Positions 1 through 8,050 are shown, counted from the stretch's first letter. The stretch: DNA of 34,277 nt from RGIG8775 sp045612185 (GCA_045612185.1 JAZKYO010000116.1:1-34277); one strand, 5' to 3'. A program made the numbers and translations. The notes: generated by a model from the letters alone, not told the origin.

Positions 1-254
1 ACTAATTATTCTACATATTTACAGATTTTTGCACAGCTAAATTTCTATGCGTTGTATAATAGTTACTTACTGTCTCTTGCGCTTTTTCTTTTTAGATAAA
101 GAGGCGTAAAAAGAAAAAGCGCGCAAAAAGAAAAGACGCCGGGCGCCTGCGGGCGCGGGCGGTCGCTTTTGAAAAAGCTCCGCAAAACTTTTCTGGCAGG
201 GCTGCTGTGCGAACAACTCCCACACAAATTGCAATTTGAACGTACAAATAAAGC
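1..254. other. Non-coding stretch with a perfect inverted repeat and a GC-rich island
   Basis: No credible gene was found between the window edge and the terminator of the first beta-helix gene. The stretch contains a perfect 15-bp inverted repeat (79-93 with 108-122, GCGCTTTTTCTTTTT and its complement, 14-nt loop). A further GCGCAAAAAGAAAAG run lies at 121-135, followed by a short island of almost pure G+C at 137-170 that contrasts with the surrounding AT-rich DNA. It resembles a dispersed intergenic repeat, but only one copy is visible here, so that is a guess. Confidence 0.5.
79..122. repeat. Perfect 15-bp inverted repeat
   Basis: Arms 79-93 and 108-122 are exact complements around a 14-nt loop. 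One arm is pyrimidine-rich and the other purine-rich, and a related copy of the right arm follows at 121-135. It could fold as an RNA hairpin on either strand (a bidirectional terminator) or be part of a mobile intergenic repeat. No gene end on the plus strand is visible to assign it to. Confidence 0.55.
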
Positions 255-283
255 AGGAGCTGTCTCTTAGTGGGACAGCTCCT
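255..283 (-). terminator. Terminator of the beta-helix gene ending at 297
   Basis: Perfect 10-bp stem AGGAGCTGTC/GACAGCTCCT (255-264 and 274-283) with a 9-nt loop, 14 nt past the stop codon at 297. In minus orientation it is followed by TGCTTTATTT, a broken U-tract, so it should work as a Rho-independent terminator, perhaps leaky. Confidence 0.75.
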
Positions 284-296
284 TAAATTTAGCTAA

Positions 297-1778
297 TTAT
301 TCGTTATCCTCTGACGAAGAAGCCGCTTTTTTCTTGTTCGAAGCGACACTGACGCCAATAGCCGCTAAAGACACAACCAGCGCGAGTAGCGAAACTACCG
401 TATTCAACGAGCCTGTGCCAAAGATAGAGCCTACACCCGCAACTCCGTCAAAGGTAGCTCTGCTACGGTCATTGAAGGTTGTATCATCTCCAAAATCGCA
501 ATCATTGAACGCCAACAGGTTTCCTTTCCCGAAATTAAAGGTTTTATAGCCTTCAACTGAGGTGTTCTTGGAGAACGCGCAACCTGTAAAGTGGCTTCCC
601 GTTTTTCCGTTTCCTTCAAAAACGCTACCTATGTTTCCTTCGAACCGGCTGTCTGTAACTTCAACAACGCCATCCTCGCTGTATATAATATTCGTACAGA
701 AATTATTCTTGCAAAAGGAGTCGCTCATCTTAACGGTACCCTCATAGATTTCAAGCAAATCAGGTCCCGTAGCAACACCCTCTGTGCCGTTTTTTTCAAA
801 TTTGCAATTTATAATATCAAGCACGCCGGAGGTGCCATCTACGCGGATAATTGAATAGGCTTTCAGAAAATCCTCAGAACCGCCCTTATATCCGTTTTTC
901 GTTACAAAGCAATTCTCCATTTTCAGGTCGCTGTCATCAACATAGATCGCAACACCCCAAGAGGATGAAAAGCCTGCAATTCCATTATGTGATATCTCAA
1001 CCTCAGTCAAGGCCGCGCTCGACTTTTTAAGATATAGCGCACCGTAAGAGGCACCAAAAAAATTTTCCGAATTGTAAAGCACGTTGTTCGAAATGCTACC
1101 GCCATTCATGATAAGCCTGGCGCCGTCGTATGCGGCAATGGCGGAGCCGTCACTGTCTTCAACTCTGTTGCCGACAACACGAACGTTATTAAGGGTTAGG
1201 GTTGCATTATCGTTAATATGGATACCGCCTGCGCCGTTATAGCTGTTACCGCCGGTGACAGTACCCATTTTAACGGTTCTCGATTTCTCCCCCGGCTTGA
1301 GAATAGGGTCTCCGTTCTTGCCACCGTTGATAATAACGTCAGCTCTTTTATCAACGTACATGACCTCGCCGTCTTTTTTATCACCGTCAAGTCCGCGGTT
1401 GATGGTGTGACCGTTCATATTGATCATCATACTGACATTTTGAGGGACGTAAATGGTATTATATTGGAATCCGGCATAGCTGTTTGACCCAAACTTGCCC
1501 ATGCTGTTTGCGTTCCAATCGGAATAAAGGTCAACAACAACGCGAACGTAGCCGTTTTCATTCATCAGGTCGCTGTTTTCGGCAAGATTAACTGCCGCTT
1601 CCCAGCCTTTCGAAAAATACTTGTAATCACCTTTCTCTATCTCAACAATAGAGCCGTCACTCTTCTGCGCCCTAACACGAATTACCGTATCAGCGGAGGG
1701 GTCTGCGGCAAACGCGGTAACGCAAAGCACAATCACAACAAGGCTAATTGTCATAATTATTGCAAAAATTTTCTTCAT
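297..1778 (-). CDS. Secreted, membrane-anchored parallel beta-helix protein (copy 1)
   Basis: A 493-residue predicted surface protein. It has an N-terminal signal peptide (MKKIF, hydrophobic core, AFA cleavage region), then roughly 400 residues rich in short Asn/Gly/Asp beta-strand repeats typical of right-handed parallel beta-helix folds. These include the INMNGHTINRGL segment shared with its two neighbours. A C-terminal hydrophobic segment (about residues 455-478) follows a GSIFGTGSL motif, then a KKK stop-transfer and a short acidic tail. The fold predicts exposure outside the cell, anchored by the C-terminal helix. Ligand or enzyme activity cannot be inferred. I chose the ATG at 1778 over the ATG two codons upstream because the AAGGA Shine-Dalgarno then sits 9 nt away and the start matches the other copies. 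Most diverged of the three paralogues. Confidence 0.88.
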   Translation of the reverse strand: MKKIFAIIMTISLVVIVLCVTAFAADPSADTVIRVRAQKSDGSIVEIEKGDYKYFSKGWEAAVNLAENSDLMNENGYVRVVVDLYSDWNANSMGKFGSNSYAGFQYNTIYVPQNVSMMINMNGHTINRGLDGDKKDGEVMYVDKRADVIINGGKNGDPILKPGEKSRTVKMGTVTGGNSYNGAGGIHINDNATLTLNNVRVVGNRVEDSDGSAIAAYDGARLIMNGGSISNNVLYNSENFFGASYGALYLKKSSAALTEVEISHNGIAGFSSSWGVAIYVDDSDLKMENCFVTKNGYKGGSEDFLKAYSIIRVDGTSGVLDIINCKFEKNGTEGVATGPDLLEIYEGTVKMSDSFCKNNFCTNIIYSEDGVVEVTDSRFEGNIGSVFEGNGKTGSHFTGCAFSKNTSVEGYKTFNFGKGNLLAFNDCDFGDDTTFNDRSRATFDGVAGVGSIFGTGSLNTVVSLLALVVSLAAIGVSVASNKKKAASSSEDNE

Positions 1779-1839
1779 GAGCATCTTTCCTTTTTATTTT
1801 TATGATACGATTTGCACCGTTTTTTACTGTTGTGCGTTT

Positions 1840-1875
1840 ATTTTAGCACAGGGCGCGTTACAAAGGTGTTACAAA
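1840..1875 (-). promoter_or_regulatory. Direct-repeat promoter A
   Basis: In minus orientation, two TTTGTAAC copies (1868-1875 and 1857-1864) start exactly 11 bp apart. Then come 8 nt and an extended -10 element TGCTAAAAT (1848-1840). The repeats occupy the place of a -35 box. The predicted start of transcription is near 1833, giving a leader of about 55 nt before the ATG at 1778. The same arrangement precedes the genes starting at 3436, 5117 and 33850. Confidence 0.8.
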
Positions 1876-1885
1876 TCACTCCAAA

Positions 1886-1920
1886 AGTCAAAAAAGGTGC
1901 AGAAATTTTTCTGCACCTTT
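1886..1920 (-). terminator. Terminator of the beta-helix gene ending at 1934
   Basis: Perfect 10-bp stem AAAGGTGCAG/CTGCACCTTT (1893-1902 and 1911-1920), 8-nt loop, followed on the minus strand by a run of T. It is a strong Rho-independent terminator 13 nt past the stop codon and separates this unit from promoter A. Confidence 0.9.
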
Positions 1921-1933
1921 GGAATTTGCTTAA

Positions 1934-3436
1934 TTATTCGTTATTCTCTGCCTGCTTTGTTGCCGTTACGCCAACAATCTTCTTTTTGCTTGCGCTAACA
2001 TTCACAATTATGGATGCCACCGAGGCAATCAATGCCACAAAAGCAATGATCATACTAAACGAACCCGCACCGAACATCGAACCTGCGGTGGTTTTCTTTT
2101 CAACGCCGTTTTCAACAAACTTGAGATATTCTGTGTCGTCGTAGGTAGAATCGCCCATGTCGCAATCGTTGAAGGTCAATGTGGTATTCACATCGTAAAA
2201 GCTTACAAATTTTCCGGAGACGTTGTTATTAAACTTACAATTTCTGAAATAACTGTCCGAGGTAGTCTGGTTGTCACCGTACAGTACCGAAGCGGCGTTA
2301 TCCAAAAAATCAGTATCCCCAATGTAGATCTCGGAATTGTCGCTGTCATTGATAAGGAAATAGCTGTTATTATTGCTGAATTTATTGTCAGCCGCGCCTT
2401 TGTTCATTATAAGACTTGAATTATCAAGCGCAATTACAGAAGTGTATCCAATGTCGGGGACATCGGCCCTCTTGGCGCCGTTATTGGTAAAGGTAGTACC
2501 GCTAATCCGGAGCTGGGTGTCCTTGGCGTAAATAACAGAATAAGCGACGTAAATATTCTTGCTCTCGTTTTCGATACCGTTTCCGTCAAAGATACAATCC
2601 AATATCTCTATCTCACTGTCGTCAGCGTAAATTGCAGCGCCATGGGCACTCTCCTCAATAGTTTGATTGTTCTTGAATTCAACGCCTTTTAATTTTACGT
2701 TACTGTCCTCAACGTAGATTGCGCCGCCGTAATAGGATTGACCAAATATTTCATGCTCAGATGTCGGAACAAATCCATCAACCGAGTTATTCTCAAAGCT
2801 ACCGCCGTTCATTATAAGGGTTGCGCCGTCGTAAATCGCGATTCCTCCGCCATCGTCATCGTCCGAAACGTTGCCGACGATATGCACGTCGTTCAGCTCA
2901 ACTCTGGCGTTGTCGTCAATGTGGATACCGCCTGCGCCACTGCCGCTCAAGCCTCCGGTAATAGTGCCTTTATTGATGATAAGGTCTGCCTTCGCGGCAA
3001 CGTATATAACCTCACCGTTCCATTTCCACACGGTAAGACCGCGGTTTATGGTGTGACCGTTCATATTAATTGTCATTCTTGTATTGCCGGGGACGTAGAT
3101 AGTGCTGTACTGGAAGCCGTCACCCCAGTCGGTAGCAAATCTCCAGCTGTCACCGAACTCGCCGTCCTCGTTGGCTTTCCAATCGGCAAGAAGGTCGACC
3201 ACGATACGGTCATAGCCGTTCTCGTCCATATAGTCGTGGTCCTCTGCGTAATCGACTGCCGCCTCCCAGCCTTCATCAAATTTTGTGTAGCCGTTGAGAA
3301 TTACCGGCGAACTGCCCTCTTTAAGACCGTAGACACGAATAACGTCGTTTGACGAGACGGTCAAGGCTGACGCGCCAATACAAAACAAAGATGTCACCAT
3401 TAAAAGAGTCAGAATAATTGCAAAAATTTTCTTCAT
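1934..3436 (-). CDS. Secreted, membrane-anchored parallel beta-helix protein (copy 2)
   Basis: A 500-residue paralogue of the flanking genes. It has a signal peptide (MKKIFAIIL... ending ASA at about residue 24) and an N-terminal conserved module (residues 25-135) almost identical to copy 3. The body is made of beta-helix rungs with repeated patterns such as NNGGGI-like turns and ADDSEIEILDC/KDTQLRIS rungs. The C-terminal part has GSMFGAGSF, a hydrophobic helix (about 460-482) and KKK. Predicted surface-exposed with a single C-terminal membrane anchor; no catalytic residues are recognisable. It has its own promoter (3497-3532) and its own terminator, so it is monocistronic. The ATG at 3436 has GGAAAG about 9 nt upstream. 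Confidence 0.9.
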   Translation of the reverse strand: MKKIFAIILTLLMVTSLFCIGASALTVSSNDVIRVYGLKEGSSPVILNGYTKFDEGWEAAVDYAEDHDYMDENGYDRIVVDLLADWKANEDGEFGDSWRFATDWGDGFQYSTIYVPGNTRMTINMNGHTINRGLTVWKWNGEVIYVAAKADLIINKGTITGGLSGSGAGGIHIDDNARVELNDVHIVGNVSDDDDGGGIAIYDGATLIMNGGSFENNSVDGFVPTSEHEIFGQSYYGGAIYVEDSNVKLKGVEFKNNQTIEESAHGAAIYADDSEIEILDCIFDGNGIENESKNIYVAYSVIYAKDTQLRISGTTFTNNGAKRADVPDIGYTSVIALDNSSLIMNKGAADNKFSNNNSYFLINDSDNSEIYIGDTDFLDNAASVLYGDNQTTSDSYFRNCKFNNNVSGKFVSFYDVNTTLTFNDCDMGDSTYDDTEYLKFVENGVEKKTTAGSMFGAGSFSMIIAFVALIASVASIIVNVSASKKKIVGVTATKQAENNE

Positions 3437-3496
3437 AAGTATCTTCCTTTCTTAGTTTTTGATGCCAATAACAGCATTTTTTATTGCTATGCGTTC

Positions 3497-3532
3497 ATTT
3501 TAACACAGCGGGCGTTACAAATGTGTTACAAA
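3497..3532 (-). promoter_or_regulatory. Direct-repeat promoter B
   Basis: In minus orientation: TTTGTAAC (3532-3525), 11-bp period, TTTGTAAC (3521-3514), 8 nt, extended -10 TGTTAAAAT (3505-3497). The predicted leader before the ATG at 3436 is about 55 nt. Both repeats are followed by AC or GC as in the other three sites. Confidence 0.82.
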
Positions 3533-3540
3533 TCGAGGAA

Positions 3541-3596
3541 AAAATAAAAAAATTAAAAATTTTTTTAAAGGGCGCGCGATTTCTCGTACACCCTTT
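3541..3596 (-). terminator. Terminator of the beta-helix gene ending at 3615
   Basis: Stem with arms 3585-3596 and 3567-3578 (AAAGGGTGTACG against CGCGCGCCCTTT, with two G-U pairs and one mismatch), loop of 6 nt, followed in minus orientation by A7 and long T-rich runs to 3541. The AT tail also forms the upstream flank of promoter B. Confidence 0.65.
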
Positions 3597-3614
3597 GTTA
3601 TATGCGGTTAATTA

Positions 3615-5117
3615 TTATTCGTCGTCAGATTCCGCTTCGCTGTTTGCGGTTTCAGAAACCGAATTCTTTTTGTAAGATACATTGACAACAATAGCCGCCA
3701 CCGAAGCAATCAGCGCAACAATCGAAATGATCATTGTAAGCGAGCCTTCACCAAATATGGAGCCTGCCTCCTTGCCGTCAAAGATGGCTCTGCCACGGTC
3801 ATTGAAAGTAGAATTGCCTAAATCACAATCTATAAAGGTCGGCTGATTTCCTCCGTCAGAAAATTCAAACGAATGAGGGTATTTGAATGAGCTTATGTTT
3901 TTGTCAAACGTACAGTTGACAAAAGATCTGGGCGAGCTACTCTCGTAAAATTCGCTATATACAGAGGAGTTATTATCTGTAAAACGAGTATTCGAAACGC
4001 TGAGCGACGCTGCGGCGCCCATATCAAGCAGAACGGTGGTATGGTTCCCTATAAATTGACAATCCTCAATCGTAAGGTCGCAGTCGCCCACATTAAAAAG
4101 CTTTGTTCCCAAATAAACGTCGACGTAACCGTTTGTAAAGTGCTGAATGCCTCCGTTGCCCTTAAAGACCGTACTTTTGATTGTCATTTCACCGCCCGAT
4201 TTTGCACAGATCACAGAGTTTGCGTCAAGAAAGTTTCCGTGAAAGTGAGCGTTATCGTAAAATTTACATGAATCAATGGTTACTTTACTTTCATCCGAAC
4301 AGAGTGCGACGCCATAGGTACTGTAGGTTTCGCTATGGTCGCGTTCGTGCTCAGTTCTCCCACTGCTATGGTTGTCTTGAAAAGTCACGTTATAGAAGCT
4401 TGCTGTGCTGTCTTTAATATAGATACCCGCACCGAACACCCAGGTTACGGTAGAGCTTTTTATTGTATTGTTGGCAATGCTGCCGCCGTTCATAACGAGA
4501 GTTGCACCGTCATAAACAGCAATACCCGCGCCGTCGTCGTCTTCAACACTATTTCCTTCAATATTTACGTTGTTTAGCGTCAGCTTTGATCCGCCCTGCA
4601 TATGTATGCCGCCTGCACCGTTGCAGCTGAAACCGCCGGTTATGGTACCGTCGTTAATGATAACGTCTGCGTCATCGTTTATATAGATAACCTCACCGTC
4701 GTATTCCCACTTCTCAAGTCCGCGGTTTATGGTGTGACCGTTCATATTAATGGTCATTCTTGTATCGCTGGGAACGTATATAGTGCTGTACTGAAAGCCA
4801 TCGCCCCAGTCGGTAGCAAATCTCCAGCTGTCACCGAACTCGCCGTCCTCGTTGGCTTTCCAATCGGCAAGAAGGTCAACCACGATACGGTCGTAGCCGT
4901 TCTCGTTCATATAGTCGTGGTCCTCCGCATAATCGACAGCCGCTTCCCAGCCTTCATCAAATTTTGTGTAGCCGTTGAGAATTACCGGTGAACCGCCCTC
5001 TTTAAGACCGTATACGCGAATAACGTCGCTTGACGAGACAGTCAAGGCTGACGCGCTAACGCAAAGCGCGCTTACCGCAAGGCAAATTGTCATAATAACA
5101 GCAATAAACTTTTTCAT
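3615..5117 (-). CDS. Secreted, membrane-anchored parallel beta-helix protein (copy 3)
   Basis: A 500-residue member of the same family. Its signal peptide ends near ASA (residue 24). Residues 25-134 differ from copy 2 at only about five positions, including the block ending INMNGHTINRGL. The central beta-helix then diverges strongly in sequence and rung number. The C-terminus has GSIFGEGSL, a transmembrane helix of about 20 residues, then KKN and an acidic tail. Predicted outward-facing surface protein of unknown ligand. The ATG at 5117 has AAGGAAG 9 nt upstream. It is separately transcribed from promoter C. The identical N-terminus with a divergent body suggests recent duplication or gene conversion. 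Confidence 0.9.
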   Translation of the reverse strand: MKKFIAVIMTICLAVSALCVSASALTVSSSDVIRVYGLKEGGSPVILNGYTKFDEGWEAAVDYAEDHDYMNENGYDRIVVDLLADWKANEDGEFGDSWRFATDWGDGFQYSTIYVPSDTRMTINMNGHTINRGLEKWEYDGEVIYINDDADVIINDGTITGGFSCNGAGGIHMQGGSKLTLNNVNIEGNSVEDDDGAGIAVYDGATLVMNGGSIANNTIKSSTVTWVFGAGIYIKDSTASFYNVTFQDNHSSGRTEHERDHSETYSTYGVALCSDESKVTIDSCKFYDNAHFHGNFLDANSVICAKSGGEMTIKSTVFKGNGGIQHFTNGYVDVYLGTKLFNVGDCDLTIEDCQFIGNHTTVLLDMGAAASLSVSNTRFTDNNSSVYSEFYESSSPRSFVNCTFDKNISSFKYPHSFEFSDGGNQPTFIDCDLGNSTFNDRGRAIFDGKEAGSIFGEGSLTMIISIVALIASVAAIVVNVSYKKNSVSETANSEAESDDE

Positions 5118-5163
5118 ATTGTTACACTTCCTTCTTTTCGTGATTTTTTATCACTGCGCCCTC

Positions 5164-5199
5164 ATTTTATCATAGCGGGCGTTACAAATGTGTTACAAA
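5164..5199 (-). promoter_or_regulatory. Direct-repeat promoter C
   Basis: In minus orientation: TTTGTAAC (5199-5192), 11-bp period, TTTGTAAC (5188-5181), 8 nt, extended -10 TGATAAAAT (5172-5164). It lies between the end of the response-regulator gene (5240) and the ATG at 5117, so the candidate regulator gene and a target promoter are directly adjacent. Confidence 0.82.
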
Positions 5200-5205
5200 C
5201 CTCAA

Positions 5206-5231
5206 GGGCGGTAAAATTTTTTTTATCGCCC
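5206..5231 (-). terminator. Probable weak terminator of the kinase/response-regulator operon
   Basis: An 11-bp near-perfect stem (5221-5231 with 5206-5216, GGGCGATAAAA against TTTTACCGCCC, one mismatched/G-U position) with a 4-nt loop, 8 nt past the stop codon at 5240. No clean U-tract follows on the minus strand, so read-through into the promoter C region is possible. Confidence 0.45.
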
Positions 5232-5239
5232 CCCAATCA

Positions 5240-6013
5240 TCATTTAAACAGCAACATAGCGCAAGTTTCCTCTGCCCAGCTGTACTGTGTCATGTATTCG
5301 CCGTGAAATTCCGGCTTTCCGGTTTCAAGATAGCTGATATAATCGCACTTGATAAGTCCCGTATCGACACGGTAACACGGGGTTTCATGGCATAAAACCG
5401 ACTCCGCCCCTACCGTTTTCAAAGTATTTTTCAGATCCATAAATAGTTGGCGCAAATACGCCGCGTTTTTGGTATCGTCCTTATCATCGGGAAACAGCAC
5501 GGCGCAGATCTGCTTTGCCGTCATTCCCGCCCCGTTTCGATCTATGAGAAACGCAAACAGCTCTTTTGTTTTCAGTCTCTTGAATATAAGCTTTTCCTCC
5601 TTCACATAGACCTCAAAATTACCGAAGCAGTTCACCCTGAGAAGCTTTTCCTTTTGGCGAACGCCCTTAATATTGTCGATTTCGCTTTGCACGTCTTCAG
5701 CCGCAATAGGCTTCATCAAATAGCCCGAGGCGTGAAGCTTGAATGCGGGAATGGCGTATTCCTCGTATCCGGTGCAAAATACTATCTTACAATTAGGGCA
5801 GAACGAGATAATTTTTTCGGCAAGTGAAAGGCCTCCCATACCACGCATATTGATATCCAAAAAGGCAATATCCGTAGTATTGTTTTTAACAAATTCGAGT
5901 GCTTCTTCACAGTCGGAAAACTTTGCGACCTCTGTAATGTCCGGTGAAGCTTCTATTGCCGCCACCAATGCGCCAAGCATCAACGCCTCATCATCAACTG
6001 CTATTGCAATCAT
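5240..6013 (-). CDS. Response regulator with SARP-like winged-helix output domain
   Basis: A 257-residue two-component regulator. The receiver domain (residues 1-115) has the acidic pair D7-D8, phospho-acceptor D53 (FLDINM), T81 and K101 (GYLMKP). Residues 125-225 match the OmpR/SARP-type winged helix: LRVNCFGNFEVYV start, a KTKELFAFLIDR helix and a QICAVLFPD recognition region, followed by a short tail rather than a full BTAD/TPR domain. It is not a LytTR domain despite its LytS-type partner. The ATG overlaps the kinase stop codon by 4 nt (ATGA) behind a strong AAAGGAGG, so the two are translationally coupled. It is the natural candidate to bind the 11-bp direct repeats at 5164-5199, 3497-3532, 1840-1875 and 33936-33971; that link is inferred. 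Confidence 0.9.
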   Translation of the reverse strand: MIAIAVDDEALMLGALVAAIEASPDITEVAKFSDCEEALEFVKNNTTDIAFLDINMRGMGGLSLAEKIISFCPNCKIVFCTGYEEYAIPAFKLHASGYLMKPIAAEDVQSEIDNIKGVRQKEKLLRVNCFGNFEVYVKEEKLIFKRLKTKELFAFLIDRNGAGMTAKQICAVLFPDDKDDTKNAAYLRQLFMDLKNTLKTVGAESVLCHETPCYRVDTGLIKCDYISYLETGKPEFHGEYMTQYSWAEETCAMLLFK

Positions 6014-7860
6014 TTTCTCGCCTCCTTTGGAATTGTTACCAGCACTTTCGTGCCAACGCCTACGGTGCTTTCGATCTCCAGCTTGCCGTTTACCATCACC
6101 TTAAGACGTTCGCGAATGTTGCGAAGTCCCATGTGCTTTCTCTCATCTATCAACACGCTTGTATCAAATCCTACGCCGTCATCCACCACCGAAATGCAGT
6201 AATCCGTTTCAGTCTCGTAGGAAACCACCCGAATCGTTCCCCCCTTGGAAAGCTTCATCAAGCCGTGCTTGATGGCATTTTCAACAATGGGCTGAACGGT
6301 AAGCGCGGGAATATGGAAATCTTCGGAATTCATTTCAAACGTGAACGTCATATCGGGAAAGCGCACGTTTTCAATGCTGATGTAGTGGTGTACGTGCTCC
6401 ATTTCCCGCGACATAAGAATCGGTTTGGGGTTATCAAGCTCTCCGAAATTTCCTCGGAGATATTTTGCAAAGTTGTGTACAAGCTCGCCTGCCTTAGGGG
6501 GATCAAGCTTACACAGCTGCTCTATACTGCCAAGCGTATTATAAATAAAGTGAGGACGAATCTGGCTCATCATCGTGGATATTCTGCTTTCGGCAAGCTC
6601 TGCATTAAGAACTATTTTTTCCATCTCCAGTTCTTTCGCCTTGGTAGCTGCGTTTATGCTGTGAGGAATCAACTTAAGCACCATAACCATTGCTACGGCA
6701 AACAAAGCAACGAAAACATAACGGGAAACAACACCGCCCCGCCAAGTTCCCAGCCACGTGCCAACAACGTCGAAAGCAAAGGCGATCAACGGAAAGGACA
6801 CGACCATATAAAGCCAGCGTTCCTTTTTCCCGTTGCCTATAAATTCTATTACAAGACAGACCAACAACAGGATATTAGCAATAATCTGTACTCCTGCCCA
6901 CCAGAGCCACGTATCGTAAAAGAATACGTCGGTTACAATTGGCAAAATAAAGAATACGCCGTTTGCCACAGCCAAAAGAATTACCGTTAGCTCGCCGACT
7001 TTTTTCGTCGCCTTGAGAAAATACGAGATACTCATAGATAAGAACAGCATATAGAACATCATTGAGAATCCAAGAACGGTGGTGTTTGAAACGATTGATT
7101 CGCTCCAGAAGGAAACACCGTCTGCGCTGTACGCAATATATGCCCCCGCAAACAATACCACAAGTCCGAGAAGCCAAATAATTCTATTGCTTTTTATGTG
7201 TATCAGGCTTGAGAACAGCGCAATACCGAGGAACACGAGAGAAACAAGCATCAACAGCATACCCGCATTTCTCTGTGGCTCACCGCTGCTCAAAACCCCC
7301 TTTTCAAACTCAATTCCGGCCCAAAAAGCCATCGAGGAAAGCATTTCGTCTATCGCGGTTTCGTTTCCGAAGCGGTGAGGATTGTGAACAATGATTTCAA
7401 TCGTTTCCTCGCGTTCGCTTGTGAAAAAATGCGCAGACCAATTCGCACCGCAAGCAGAATTTCCGTACAGCGGATTTTCCATATCAATGACAAAAGGTTC
7501 GCTATCACCTTCATTGAATGTCAGATTAATATGATTGGTATAGAATGCAATCGGCAAATCACCCCTATAAATACCAACGTACTCTCCGTCGGGTGTCAGC
7601 ATGTGAAAATTACCTCGCAGCGTCACGTCACCTTTTGTAGCCGGAATGTGTTCGCCCTTCACAATCTTCTGCCAACCGTTATCCTCAATTCGATACTCGC
7701 CATCAAAATATACCTGCGCAATCAAAGCAGGCTCCGCTTGCATGCTGGTGCTATTATTGAACCACAGCAAAAAAACCGCAAGCAAAATTAAAAACAAAAC
7801 CCCCACAACAGGAAAATATTGTTTTTTCACTGTTTGAAATTTCTTTTTGAAATCCGGCAT
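6010..7860 (-). CDS. Membrane sensor histidine kinase, LytS/YehU type, with extracellular domain and 7TM region
   Basis: A 616-residue kinase. It has an N-terminal membrane helix (about 17-34), an extracytoplasmic domain of roughly 160 residues (35-195), then about seven membrane helices (200-400), the 7TM-DISM layout. A short coiled coil (405-428) leads to a LytS-type His_kinase domain with H437 in SQIRPHFIYNTL. The HATPase domain has N-box N528 (PIVENAIKHG), G1 DDGVGF (560-565) and G2 GLRNIRERL. It should autophosphorylate and pass phosphate to the regulator encoded directly downstream (4-nt overlap). The ATG has GGAGGT 5 nt upstream. The extracellular domain suggests it senses an envelope or carbohydrate-like signal; the ligand is unknown. 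Confidence 0.93.
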   Translation of the reverse strand: MPDFKKKFQTVKKQYFPVVGVLFLILLAVFLLWFNNSTSMQAEPALIAQVYFDGEYRIEDNGWQKIVKGEHIPATKGDVTLRGNFHMLTPDGEYVGIYRGDLPIAFYTNHINLTFNEGDSEPFVIDMENPLYGNSACGANWSAHFFTSEREETIEIIVHNPHRFGNETAIDEMLSSMAFWAGIEFEKGVLSSGEPQRNAGMLLMLVSLVFLGIALFSSLIHIKSNRIIWLLGLVVLFAGAYIAYSADGVSFWSESIVSNTTVLGFSMMFYMLFLSMSISYFLKATKKVGELTVILLAVANGVFFILPIVTDVFFYDTWLWWAGVQIIANILLLVCLVIEFIGNGKKERWLYMVVSFPLIAFAFDVVGTWLGTWRGGVVSRYVFVALFAVAMVMVLKLIPHSINAATKAKELEMEKIVLNAELAESRISTMMSQIRPHFIYNTLGSIEQLCKLDPPKAGELVHNFAKYLRGNFGELDNPKPILMSREMEHVHHYISIENVRFPDMTFTFEMNSEDFHIPALTVQPIVENAIKHGLMKLSKGGTIRVVSYETETDYCISVVDDGVGFDTSVLIDERKHMGLRNIRERLKVMVNGKLEIESTVGVGTKVLVTIPKEARK

Positions 7861-7887
7861 TTTCCACCTCCGAAATTTTTACTCGGC

Positions 7888-7960
7888 ATTATATTATCTG
7901 AATAGCCATCAATAAACCGCAGGTGCCAAGCCTCAGCGACGATAACACCACAGGTTTATT
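7888..7960 (-). promoter_or_regulatory. Putative promoter/operator with inverted repeat before the kinase gene
   Basis: The 190-nt gap before the kinase contains an imperfect inverted repeat: 7946-7960 against 7911-7925 (AATAAACC and GGTG matching, three central mismatches, 20-nt loop). On the minus strand TATAAT (7893-7888) lies 17 nt after TTTATT (7916-7911), the end of the repeat. The repeat would therefore cover a weak -35 and could be an operator. An alternative is a promoter further upstream (TTGTTA, 17 nt, TAGAAT), which would place the hairpin in a leader RNA. No direct-repeat element of the type seen at the beta-helix genes occurs here. Confidence 0.4.
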
Positions 7961-8050
7961 CTATCACAAATATAGATTTTTAACAATTGTGTTGCGCATC
8001 ATATTTCACAATGTTCATAAAATTTACAATATATTCCCCTTTAAACTGTT

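Noticed and set aside
1857..1875. Reading the GTTACAAA pairs as a short CRISPR or satellite repeat
   Set aside because: Only two copies per site, no spacers, and each sits at a fixed distance from a -10 element before a gene.
1857..1875. PhoP/PhoB box as the meaning of the direct repeat
   Set aside because: The 11-bp period fits, but the sequence matches neither TTAACA-type nor CTGTCAT-type boxes well and no phosphate genes are present; kept only as a fallback.
2738..3352. Plus-strand open frames inside the beta-helix genes (also 4602-4991)
   Set aside because: They recur in the two paralogues only because the minus-strand genes are similar; no start signals.
5240..6013. LytTR DNA-binding domain for the regulator
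   Set aside because: The partner kinase is LytS-like, but the C-terminal sequence has the winged-helix pattern of SARP/OmpR proteins and lacks LytTR features.
5944..6990. A 348-codon open frame on the plus strand
   Set aside because: It is antisense to the histidine kinase whose catalytic motifs are intact; no ribosome site and no recognisable motifs.
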